This document shows positions 40,601-50,600 of a stretch of 64,000 nucleotides of DNA, one piece after another. The stretch lies in contig CAWUHX010000069.1 in NCBI GenBank assembly GCA_963922205.1, positions 1,210,429-1,274,428 on the forward strand. Direction: 5' to 3'. Position numbers and translations under genes: made by a program. Position 1 is the stretch's first letter; each line of letters opens with the position of its first letter. The notes under the pieces were generated by a model. The model had not been told where the DNA came from. It made no database searches and saw nothing but the letters and a program-made list of their open reading frames with translations. This DNA comes from Romanomermis culicivorax. Its lineage: Eukaryota; Nematoda; Enoplea; Mermithida; Mermithidae.

Positions 40601-43600
40601 GGATGCTTTACAACATGTTAAAACGGCATTAAAATTCAATTGTGTAAGCTAAAGTTACAATGCGATACCATTTTTTGCATCACCCTGTAGCATCGTTTAA
40701 AAAATTCTAAATATTTTTGCAAACGGTTTTTTAAATACTCACTCAAATCTAAAAAATAATGTGCATTTTAAGGTTATAGTGTGTTTATTTCGGAATAGCA
40801 GAAGTTCAGGTTTGGAAAACAACAAGCTTATAATTGTAATAAATGAGAAAAATTTTGTCATCCACCAGCCCCAAATGACCAAATGAAAATTTTCTTTAAT
40901 GATCTGGTCAAGTGCAAATAGCTGTCAAAACAATCAAAAACGGATAAGCATTATGTTGTTGTTTTTTTTTTTATTTTGGCCCCGCTTTGTCGTGGATTAA
41001 TTCATACTTTTTTAACAATATAAAATTTTCCATTACATGAAAATTGTGTATCAAATAGAACCTACTTTTTTTTGTCTCCGCATCTGCCACATCAAAATAA
41101 ATGTGCAATTGTCGCTCATAACTCATTCAAAAATAGAGATTAGATGTTTTAACTAATGTCCATGAGAAGGTCTCAACGAGATCTATTCACTTGATGCCCA
41201 ATTTCTTGTATGAATTTAGTTTAGATGCGGTCAACTTTCAACTTTTTTGTAGAATCTTGTTTTTGCTTCCCTTGTCACTGATGGACATTGTAACACATAT
41301 GCACTACTGAACAACAATATTGAAAAAATCTTGGCCGAAAAATCACTCGTTTCGCATTTTTTAGGTAAAAGAGGCCACAATGTGACCATTTTTATGGAAG
41401 GTTTCCCCGGCATGAACAAACAACCCGGTGCAAAAGAATCCGAAAACGTCACAAACCACGTTTTCATACTCGAAGATAAAGCCCATTTCGCCGAAATAAT
41501 GAGCAAAGATTTGCAAATTTTGACCTGGCGAACTAGCCACACAAGTTCGTTGGGCATTATTGTGCCCTGGCGTTTTTTCGGTCTAGCGTCGCAAGGTCTG
41601 ATCGAAAGAAATCGATCGTACGTCGATCGAGTTTTATTCCAAGAAAAATGGGATCTAGTGTTCAACGACGCCATATTTGCGCCGATGGGTATCGTCACGG
41701 CTTTGAAAACGAATTCCCCATTAGTAAACACAAATTTTTGTTTAAAAAATCAATCGGCGATCATTGTAACTGTGGGAAGTTTTTTGTGATCTGGGTACTT
41801 GAAAAAAGTTTCTGGTCATTGATATCCTTCTGTACGACCGTCACAAGTAGTAATTCTATGTGTCTGCAATGATAATGGTGATCCCCTGAGTGACAGTGCA
41901 TGGAATATCATGGGGATGAGTGCCATAAGAACTCCTCAGAAGTCGCCGGCCAGGCTTGCCATATGGTGACCCCACCACCAAGATGTACAAATCTTGGAAG
42001 CTTGATAGGCTAGGTATAGGAATTCCCATCCTCTTGGTCGAAAAAACTGAAAGATAATTGTAATTCTTAAACAAAAAAAAAGTCAAAAATGTCAGTTTTT
42101 TCATTATTTCACGCTACGAATACATATTTTTATGGCTTTTAGACAAAAATTAAAATTTTTTGACTCGTTTTTGGAATTATAGCGAAAAAACTATAGTATG
42201 TTTTTTATAAAACGCTTCCAAATAGAAAAGTGACACAAATCAGTAGTGTCGTCAAAATCGTTTACATAGGGCTGTTACTGTAAAAATTTTTACTCGAAAA
42301 ATTGTTAAAGGTTAGGTCAACGCGCTCGCAAATTTCCAGTCCTATACGATATATCGTTTATCAGAAAATCGTAAAAATCTTAAATACTACTTGCTTTCCA
42401 CTTTCATTATTTGGAAGCATTTTGAGAAAAACAGACTATAATTCTTCACCCGAAAAATTTTACTGTAAACGATTTTTACCACAGTACTGATTTGTGTAAC
42501 TTCAATTTGGGAACATTTTATAAAATACAGACTACGATATTATATTTCAGACACCTATGCATTTTCGAAGTTTGCTGACTATTTGTATGGCTCAATGCGA
42601 AATTGCTCATTTTTCTGGTCCCAGAAAAGTCGGCAAATTTGAGGGAAATATTGTTGCAGAGGCCGGCTATGAATAATAAAAAACTGAATAATGAAATCGT
42701 TTTCGGTCACGATCTTATTCTAATTAGTTATTGAACAACTTTTGGATCAATCTACAGGGGTCGGTTCTATCTAAGAGACTTAAGCTCCAGCTGAGCTGCA
42801 GCTTAACCTGTAGCTTAACTCTATATGTTATAACATTGCCGTTGAGCTGTAGCTCAGTTGCAGCTTAACTCATGCGCACAAAATACGAGTATATGGAGAA
42901 AGTTAATTGTCGTAAAGGTGCAGCTCAGCGGCAGCTTAACTTTCTCGATATGTTTTGTGTGCATGAGTTAAGCTGCAGCTGAGCTACAGCTTAACGGCAA
43001 TGTTATAACATATAGAGTTAAGCTACAGCAAGCTGCAGGTCAGCTGGAGCTTAAGCCTCTTAGATGAAACCGACCCCAGATTTTTTTGCTGTTTGATCAT
43101 GATTTTAAAAATATTAATATATTCAGAAACAGTTTTGTCAATTCCGCTTTCATTAGTGGCAAAACAAGCTCAGTTGCAATAGGCGAATACTGCTAAGAAC
43201 TTGACTGTTAAAAAGTAGAGTGCAAATCAATATCAAAAAGGGGTGGTTTCTGGCGAATTAGTACAGTTCATTCTATACCGTAGATATAGACGTGAAGTTC
43301 TAAGATGAGAAACAAGAAAAATCCTGTACATGAAGCTTTTATTGTATAATCTTTTCCTTCGAAAATTTTTGAGAATTAGTTGAGGTTTGTCACAAAAGTT
43401 CAGTTCTATACGACGTACGGCAAGGCAGAAAATGCTGAAAATATAAAATAGTACTTGCTTTCCAGATTCATTATTTGGAAGCATTTCATAAAAAACAGAC
43501 TATGATTCGTTATTTCAAAAATGACACTTTCTGAACTTTTGGCCAATGAGTTTAAAGCACAGCGTTCCAAAAAATCAACAAAAAAATCAAAAAACTGCCT

Positions 43601-45875
43601 CTTTTAGGCCTTTTTGTCCACGACGGCTTTGCAAGTTGGTCACATGATCCACAGACCTTTGCCCCATCCGTGGTCTTACGCCCCAACATTCTACATGGAT
43701 TCGCACGTCTACGATCATAAAATTTTCTCCAGTCGTCTTAAATCGTTCTTGGCCGACGTCGAAGACGTCGTCATCACTGCTTTCGTCGATCATTTTGTGA
43801 CGCGACCTCAATTTTCTAAAATTCACCCCGCAATCTCATTGGATCGTTTCTTCGGCCGATCGAAATTCGTCGTTTTGGCATTCCCGCAAATTTTGGACTA
43901 CGTGAGGCCGTCGACTCGAGATTTAGTTTACTCGAGCGGGTCTTGCAACGGCGAACGTGGCGTCTCTAAAAGTGACGCGTTGGAAGGAGAAATAAAACAG
44001 TTTGTCGATGATCCCGCGTCCAAAGGAACTATAGTTGTGGCGTTCGGACACATTGTGAAATGGAGCCAGGCCCCTCATCGAGCGAAACTCAATTTTCTAG
44101 AAGCTTTGAACTCGTTGGAAGATTATCGCATAGTTTGGCAATTCGATGAAGATAGGAAAGATTATTCCATCAAAGCGCACATTTTGACCATGGCTTGGAT
44201 TCCTCAAGTAGGTTAGCTTGGCTCCAGCTGTATTCTAGTATCAAAAACTGCACGAGTTGAATTAGTATCAGGACGATCCTGGAATTTCTAAATCATTTTA
44301 AGATTAATTAAACCTTTTTATGCTCAGAATCGGAACGGACTTGAACTGTAATGTTCATTTTTTGAGACATGCCAGTATCGATTGTCCCACTAAATATTTA
44401 AACAGCTATAACTCAAGAATGTACACGAAAAATGATTAGCAGTTTTGGAAACCACGAGATTGAACAATTCGAAGATCAGCGTCACTAATCAAAACATGCA
44501 AACTCGCTGCTGGAAAAAACTTGAAAATTACTCAAGAAATCACATTTTTCTCATGTAATCATCCAAAATCTGTTATAATAGAAAAATGACAGTGTAATAC
44601 CCCATCGCTTTGTAAGCTATCAGACTTCCAGAATCATTAGTACATTTAGACGAAAATAGCAATGCTTTAACCGCACCTCAGCATCTATCGCATTCTGAAG
44701 CTATGCATCTGTGCAGACGCAAGAATCATGAAATATTTCATATCAATAATTGAACTGGCGTCAGTTAATCAATCTACTTAGCTAATATGTAATTGGTGGT
44801 AAATTGTTCATTGCTGAATACAGAAGCTGTATTCCCAAATGAGAGACTTTTGTACCTTAAATTTTTTTATGTGCAGTCCAAGGACAATCGAGAAACACAT
44901 CATTGGTGGAACAATCGGTACACCTACTGCAAAGCCTTTTCGATATAACAGTGCGAATTTCCAGCACTGATGAAATTTCGCTAGAATCATTTCGAAATTG
45001 AAAATAAAACTCTTGATTCCAACTGTACTTTGAGTTATTGTAATAACGCTCCTTTTTTGGACAACGCTGTACAAAAAAATATGGAGATTTTGGAGTAATG
45101 TAAAATTCTCAATAACTGTTATAGTTACTCTAATATTTCGACATGAACAAATTTTCTGACCACTATTTCAGCCAACTTCTAGCCGCCTGTAACCGTCAAA
45201 AATAAAGTTACAACATTTTAATGAATGTTTCTGGATAGAACTCGAAGAGAAATATCTAGTGATGCTGCGTTTTTTGCATTTTGGAAGAAAAAACGCTTGT
45301 TTTCTCTGTAAAGTTACTATGCCAAGCCAACCCCGATGTAAATTAATCAAAAATTTTTGAGCAATTTTTTCTGAATCCAGGACGCCCTACTCCACCACAA
45401 ACGCACCCAACTTTTCATAAGCCACGGCGGCCTGAAAAGTATCACTGAAACTATATGCGCCGGCGTGCCCGCCTTGGTCATTCCATTTTTCGCCGAACAA
45501 ATCCGCAACGCCCATTTGTTGGAGAAATCGGGCGTTGGGTTGGTCGTTTCGAAGTTAAATTTGACGTCGGATGTCGTAATAAGAAAATCACTACGTATTT
45601 TGGAAGATGGCCAAAAAAATTTTAAATTCAAAATCGATCGATTACGCAGTTTTATGAACGATCAAATTATCGATTCGAATCAAAATGCGATTTTTTGGAC
45701 GGAATTTTTCTTACGTCATAATGGGGAAATTTACGAAAAGAATTTTTTTCGATTACGCGCTACTTACATGACGTTTTTTCAGTATTTGATGATCGACGTG
45801 CTTTCCTCGATCTTGATTCTCATGATGATATGCTTTGTCGCAATAAGAATGTGTTTCAAGGTTCGGCGGGAATGA
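37488..45875 (+). CDS. UDP-glycosyltransferase A, 4 exons
   Basis: Exons: 37488-37626, 41365-41723, 43608-44207, 45381-45875; 530 residues, normal for animal UGTs. A membrane enzyme that transfers a sugar from a UDP-sugar to small lipophilic acceptors on the lumenal side of the ER. It has an N-terminal signal peptide (1-20), catalytic His35 (TLDSHRKSAYPLAS), its Asp partner probably Asp148 (KWDLVFNDAIF), and the UGT signature split between exon 3 (MAWIPQ) and exon 4 (FISHGGLKSITETICAGVP). That signature ends in FFAEQIRNAH, where most UGTs have D-Q. A C-terminal membrane helix (IDVLSSILILMMICFVAI) and a basic cytosolic tail (RMCFKVRRE) follow. ATG 37488 is preferred over 37479 because it gives exon 1 the same length as UGT-B. 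All splice sites are GT-AG, and no lesions are seen. Confidence 0.92.
38180..38398. mobile_element. MITE-A copy, diverged
   Basis: The left end is GTAGTCTGTTTCTTTATG and the right end GGAATGCAGACTATA. The interior resembles the family (TTTTTTAATTAAAAACATTG for the usual TTTTTCACTCGAAAAATTG). Confidence 0.7.
39364..40690 (-). pseudogene. Decayed maT transposon and transposase pseudogene
   Basis: The ends are CAGGGTGAGGCGAAAAATAC and TTTTTTGCATCACCCTGTA. Minus-strand pieces parallel the intact transposase: KISPKSHSFLLKLVNNSYDA (40595-40413), then SGRPRSTQMKKKYSMAVKLA and VGVHLSQRKIAQ (40498-40202). Further frame-broken blocks down to about 39520 correspond to GNWPPCSPDL and FRTRMRF of the intact copy. 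Several frameshifts are present. It is non-functional but the same family. Confidence 0.88.
41365..41723 (+). CDS. UGT-A exon 2
   Basis: 359 bp, residues 47-166 (acceptor TTTTTTAG, donor TTA/GTAAAC). It begins GKRGHNVTIFMEGFPG and contains the WDLVFNDAIFAPMG block. Confidence 0.9.
42192..42440. mobile_element. MITE-A copy in UGT-A intron 2
   Basis: Full length: ends TATAGTATGTTTTTTATAAA and GAGAAAAACAGACTATA. A half copy (about 42441-42533, ending TAAAATACAGACTAC) is joined directly to its right side. Confidence 0.85.
42756..43077. mobile_element. Foldback MITE with AGCTGCAGCTTAA words
   Basis: About 320 bp that are nearly a full palindrome. The left arm starts GGGGTCGGTTCTATCTAAGA, and the right arm ends with the inverse of GGGGTCGGTTTCATCTAAGA. 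Arms of about 140 bp contain CTGCAGCTTAACTC and TTATAACATTGCCGTTGAGC. CAG borders both sides if the element is taken as GGGTCGG...CCGACCC. It has no coding capacity. It should extrude a long hairpin when single-stranded. Confidence 0.9.
43245..43502. mobile_element. MITE-A copy, left end eroded
   Basis: The right end TTTCATAAAAAACAGACTAT and the interior block GTACTTGCTTTCCAGATTCATTATTTGG match the family. The left terminus is not recognisable. Confidence 0.65.
43608..44207 (+). CDS. UGT-A exon 3
   Basis: 600 bp, 200 residues (167-366), phase 0 at both ends. It starts AFLSTTALQVGHMIHRPLPH and ends ILTMAWIPQ before donor GTAGGT. It contains the linker to the C-terminal sugar-nucleotide domain (GTIVVAFGHIVKWSQAPH). 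Confidence 0.88.
44208..45380. other. UGT-A intron 3, no repeat family recognised
   Basis: AT-rich, about 1.2 kb. A short frame on the minus strand (45074-44808) has no recognisable motif. Confidence 0.5.
45381..45875 (+). CDS. UGT-A exon 4
   Basis: Residues 367-530 after acceptor TGAATCCAG. It holds most of the UGT signature, nematode-like FWTEFFLRH and LRATYMTFFQYLMIDV, the membrane anchor and the stop TGA. Confidence 0.92.
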   Translation, partial: DALLHHKRTQLFISHGGLKSITETICAGVPALVIPFFAEQIRNAHLLEKSGVGLVVSKLNLTSDVVIRKSLRILEDGQKNFKFKIDRLRSFMNDQIIDSNQNAIFWTEFFLRHNGEIYEKNFFRLRATYMTFFQYLMIDVLSSILILMMICFVAIRMCFKVRRE

Positions 45876-46004
45876 CTGTGCTGCACGATTTTTTCGAAAT
45901 ACGTTATTTTTGTAAGTAACTTTGAAGGGGTCACTAGAAATGTTTCAGGCTGTATTTTTCACAACCGAAATTATCCATAATTAGGTACAATATTTCCGTA
46001 TTCT

Positions 46005-46010
46005 AATAAA
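46005..46010 (+). other. Poly(A) signal of UGT-A
   Basis: AATAAA 130 bp downstream of the UGT-A stop, in an AT-rich 3' region, at a normal distance for a nematode 3' UTR. Confidence 0.5.
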
Positions 46011-46292
46011 ATCCAAGTTTACATTTGTCTTCATCATTAGGTGGCAAGCAGATTCCAAGAAAAAAATCATTCTTCACATTGCACCACTGAAAGTAATTTG
46101 GACGCTTATTCAATCTCGATTTGGATGGTATTTTGTCGACGCCTAAGTGAATTTGATCAAAACTATTTGGGAAAAATGTTACTCTTTCTGTCTGTCGCTC
46201 ATGAACGAGAAAGTTGTTACAAGTAATTACGGTAATAAGTTTACCATGTCCAAAATTGAACTTACTTTCATCAGTTTGCTGCGGACTATATA

Positions 46293-46920
46293 CAGGATGA
46301 GCTAAAAAAAGGTGACCGCTGCTGACTTCCATAACTTTTGAAAGGGTAAAGCATTTTCAATGCGGATTGCTGCATTAGAATGCCCTATTGCTAGAAAGGC
46401 TAAATGTTGTGGTTTTTGCGTTACGGTTATTGTACAAACAGAAATTTAGGAAAAGTGATCATTTTTCAAAAATTAAAAATTGTGAAATCAAATTAAAACT
46501 TGTCCTATTGTCAGAAAAGTTTTGTGAAGATTTTCCCCTATAATAATACTTTAAAAGTCACCCAGATTTGTAAGTCGCACGTAATTTAAAGTCGTTAACC
46601 TCTTGTTTCAGTATGGGGCAAATTTTGCCAAAATCAAGAGCTTTTGTTTTGAAGTTGGAAAAAAGCAAGATCGATTCTGTCATTCGCCAGATCGAACAAC
46701 GATTAGAATAATTGGTGAAACAGAAAGTAGGACACACTAAAACGGCTCTCTTGTAGTTTCCGGCTGTTATATGGTTCTCATGATCGGATCTATTGTACTT
46801 TTCTGTAGTAAAACATGTTGATTTTGCCAATTTTTGTCTATTCTAGTCAGTCAATATTCGAGCAATCTGGTTGAAACTTTGCAGTTTTCATGACCGGTCG
46901 CCTTTTTTTGGCTCACCCTG
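46293..46920 (+). mobile_element. MITE-B, copy 2 (between UGT-A and UGT-B)
   Basis: The ends are CAGGATGAGCTAAAAAAAGG and CCTTTTTTTGGCTCACCCTG with TA flanks (46291-46292, 46921-46922). Length is 628 bp. At about 46612 a relic reads MGQILPKSRAFVLKLEKSK and then meets a stop, matching the maT transposase N-terminus. Confidence 0.88.
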
Positions 46921-46922
46921 TA

Positions 46923-47507
46923 TTAGCAGAAAAGTAATGGTAGTAGTAGTAGCAACAGTAGTAATAGTACTTAGGAAGTAAGTTCAACACGGCATAATTA
47001 GTAAGATGATAAACGAAATCAATGAAACAAATTTTCTCGTTCCTGAGTGACAATCAGAACAAAAGAAAATTTTATAAAATAACCTGATTAAAATACTGGA
47101 AATTATGGAGTAACACAGGCATCCAGCCGTCGACACAGATCCAACTAAATGAAAAGTGGATCAGATTGATGTTTTCTCAATAATTTTGGTCTCGACGTTG
47201 TTTTCTACAATATGTAATTTTTCTTTACCTATCAAAAGTATTTTTTGCATTTTCAAAATCATGTCATGAGGAAATATAGGCTTTTTTATTTCGATCTAAA
47301 ATTGTCGTGCTTCTGAAAGAATATTGCAAAAGTGCAAGCTCGAAAAAAGAACAATAAAAAACAAAATCTAGGGCAGATCAGGTTACCATATCTTTTTTTA
47401 GTGGAAATCTGGCATATTAGTTTTCAACGCTCAGAAATGGGTTCATATTCGGCATCATAGCGAACAAGGAATATAACTCTGCAATCGCTTCCTGAAAATT
47501 TATAATC
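46923..47507. other. Spacer upstream of UGT-B
   Basis: AT-rich with a TAGTAGTAGCAACAGTAGTAAT microsatellite-like run at about 46938. It should contain the UGT-B promoter, but no clear element is seen. Confidence 0.35.
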
Positions 47508-47646
47508 ATGGAACAGTTGCACGTTTCGTGTATTCTTTACATAGTATTGCCAGTTGTGAACGTGGAAAGTTACAAGATACTGTTCGTCGTTCCTACAACA
47601 TTGGATAGTCATCGGAAGTCGATATATCCCTTAGCCAGTTTTTTGG
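47508..47646 (+). CDS. UGT-B exon 1
   Basis: 139 bp, phase 1, donor TTGG/GTGAGC. It encodes MEQLHVSCILYIVLPVVNVE, then SYKILFVVPTTLDSHRK with the catalytic His. Confidence 0.88.
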
Positions 47647-50600
47647 GTGAGCGGCCACTTGATACATTACTAACAACTACCAGGTTGGAATTACCACGAA
47701 CTGTTGAACTGGGTCTATTCCCAAGTTAGCGAATTCCCAGTTGAGCGATTCACATATGAGTGATTCCCAATTGAGCGAATTCCCAGGTGGGCGAATTCCC
47801 AATTGAGCAATTCTCATGTGAGCGATTCTCGATTGAGCGAATTACCAGATGAGCGAATTCTCGATTGAGCGATTCCCAATTGGGCGGTTGAAAACAAACA
47901 ATAAAGAATGCAACAACATTTTGTTCACATTTTCCTTTTTTACCTTACATTTTTCTTTGTGTATATTTCTTTTTAATATAGTTCTGTGTCTTGCAATTAT
48001 GTTTTCGTTTATGTATGCTTTTGCATTTTTATCTTTTGTCTGTGCTTTCTTTCATTTTTTCTTGCCAACTACCTTTTTCTTTTTTGCTCACGAAACAATA
48101 CATCACAAGTTGTCATTTTTAATAAGCATTGTCTCCCGTGGAATTGTTATACCATTCGGCATGCTCTATTTCCTATTTAATTTTATCCGTTGTGATTTTT
48201 TCTTCATTCTTATCTACTTTTCATTTAACTTTTAACTTCTTCATCTCTGTATATTTTTATTCTAACGATTCTTTCTTTTTTTTTGGTTTTTTTCACATTA
48301 TTTTTTCTTTCTTCCTTGCTGCTTTCTCTATCTTGCTTCTTCTTTCTTGTCATTTTTTTCATGTTTTTTTCTTTTCTAATACTTTTCCACCTATTTTCGC
48401 ATATTCTTTGTCTCCATTTTTTTAACGTTTCCTTTCTCTTGATGTTTTTTTTCTTCCTGCTTTTTTTGTTTATATTTTTTATGAAGATTTTCACACTTAC
48501 AACGATGAAAGACTGAAGTGTGCTATACGCAAGACTACGGTTTTTAAAAATGTCAATTTGCAATGTCTTGTATCATGAGCAAAAAAAGAAAAGCTTAGAT
48601 GACAAGCAGCAAGAAAATGAAAGAAAGCACAGAAAAAATGTGAAAACGTAAAAACATACACAAACGAAAACAGGAGCAATACACACAGAAAACCAAAGAA
48701 AAAATGTGAAAATGAAAATGTAGGGTAAAGAAGGAACATTTGAATAAATTGTTATTACATTCTCGATCACTCGTTTGGAATCACCAAATTGGGAATTCGC
48801 TCAGTTGGGAATCGCTCACATGATAATCACTCAGTTGAGAATTCGCTCAATTGAGAATCGCTCACATAAGAATACACCATTGAACTGTTATTTTTCCCAT
48901 GGGGCGGCCCACAGGTTTCCAACCCGGCGATTTTCGTTGACTCCACCCACTGCGACATTGGCCAGGACAGCTCTGAAGCTACTCAGGGAGCCCTTCAACA
49001 CTACTGACCACAGCAGGTGTCCCAAGGAGGAGGTATGTTGCAATTCAAAATTCATTCTTTAACGTTTGCAACGGTCTCCGACTCAACAAGATGACGTTTC
49101 GGCTGACATTGCCAGACAAGCTTGCAAACACCTTTTGCAATTTCATCAGTCGCAATTTTTTTCAGGAAAACGTGGACACAATGTCACAATTTTTATGGCC
49201 GGTTTTCCGATCGTCAACAAAGAAAATTACCCCGAAGAATCTGAGAACGTCAAGAATCGCATACTCATTTTGAGAGACGGTATCGACCACGCCGCTCGCA
49301 TGGAAAGCCACCTACAATTCGTGACTTGGTACGCCAGAAACGCCCGTTCGTCCGATATGACCACGCCCTGGCGGTTTTTCAGCAGCATCGCGAAAGACGC
49401 TTTGGAAAGAAATGGATCGTTTTTGAATCAATTTTTGTTCGAAGAAAAATGGGACTTGATTGTCAACGACGTTATTTTCTCGCCTCTCGGTATTTTGGTG
49501 GCTTTGAAGACTAATTCAACTATGGTAATTTGTGTGCTTGTTAGAAAAAACTCGTGGTTGGTATCATACATGCACTTTGAAAAATAGGGTGTAGTTAGGA
49601 GTCGAGCCTGGGTTACCAGCATTCCGGGCTGATGTCCTCACCACTAGACCACCACACCACGAGGTGAACCCAGATAAAGGTGCCCCCATTGGCTGCGATT
49701 TTTAGCATACAACTCCAATGCTTGGTTATCGTGAACCTACGACTTTTGGCAAGTAGCAGCGCACCTGCTGCTTTGAACTGCCGACCAATGAAGTTGCTGA
49801 CGTTTTTTAAATTTTCATTTCTAATATTCCCCCCCCCCAACGTAGATGTATGGTTGGTATCAGAATATCTGGTTGTTTCTTGTATTGCTAATTATACTGT
49901 CAATGTGCTAGATTCTAATGCGATTTTTTGGAATCGATGAAAAAAGCTAAAAACATGAAGCAACTAAATTTTCACATATTCGACAAAAATCGAATAATTT
50001 GAAGTATTCTTAATAATATTCTTTCTGAGATCATCATTTTAGAAAAATTTAGTTCCACTTAAGTTTTGATCAGAATACCTTTTTTTGTTGAGAATTTTTG
50101 AGAATTTTTTTTGTTCAATGAGTTGAGTATTGAAAATTAGATGGTGGACTAGAAACTTAAGGTCGCAAAGTTGCTTGCTTTTTTATCTGTTAGAACTTTT
50201 CGTCCAATACCTAAATCCACATGGCTATCGCATCAGAAAAATAATGCTCGGTGACATGCTCGAACCCTCGACCTTCTAAATACACGGTAGACCTGCCACC
50301 AACTGCGCTAACTGAGCCGCACGGACAGTTCGAAAATTGTAGTCGCAGTGCTTGTGGTGTATGCATAGCAAGACACACGATAAACTGCTTAACGCACCAG
50401 TATAACATCCTCAGCAAGCTTTTCATGGTAGTTGTTGTTGGTCTGCTCAGCCGAGACTTGGGGCAAAAATGAGGAGGGATTTTGGAACGTGGTCGTCGAA
50501 CCAAATCCCCCTTCTAGCGACAGTTGTAAGTCACCATCACTAATTCTGACAGGCTCCGGCTAAGGCCAGCCACACCACCCATTTACTAATGGAAGCTTGG

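Larger units (their letters stand above)
37627..41364. other. UGT-A intron 1
   Basis: 3.7 kb. It holds a decayed MITE-A (38180-38398), a solitary MITE-A end (about 38765-38788, AAAGACAGACTATAG) and a decayed maT transposon (39364-40690). The rest is AT-rich and featureless. Confidence 0.6.

Noticed and set aside
47720..47890. CRISPR-like array
   Set aside because: Repeats are contiguous and degenerate, with no unique spacers and no cas genes; the genome is eukaryotic.
47849..48770. Phenylalanine-rich frames on the + strand and lysine-rich frames on the - strand
   Set aside because: They arise from the pyrimidine-rich arms of the foldback element; apparent membrane helices are a composition effect.
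49601..49672. Functional tRNA-Ser (GGA)
   Set aside because: The anticodon loop is plausible, but the acceptor and T stems pair poorly and there is no long variable arm expected for tRNA-Ser.
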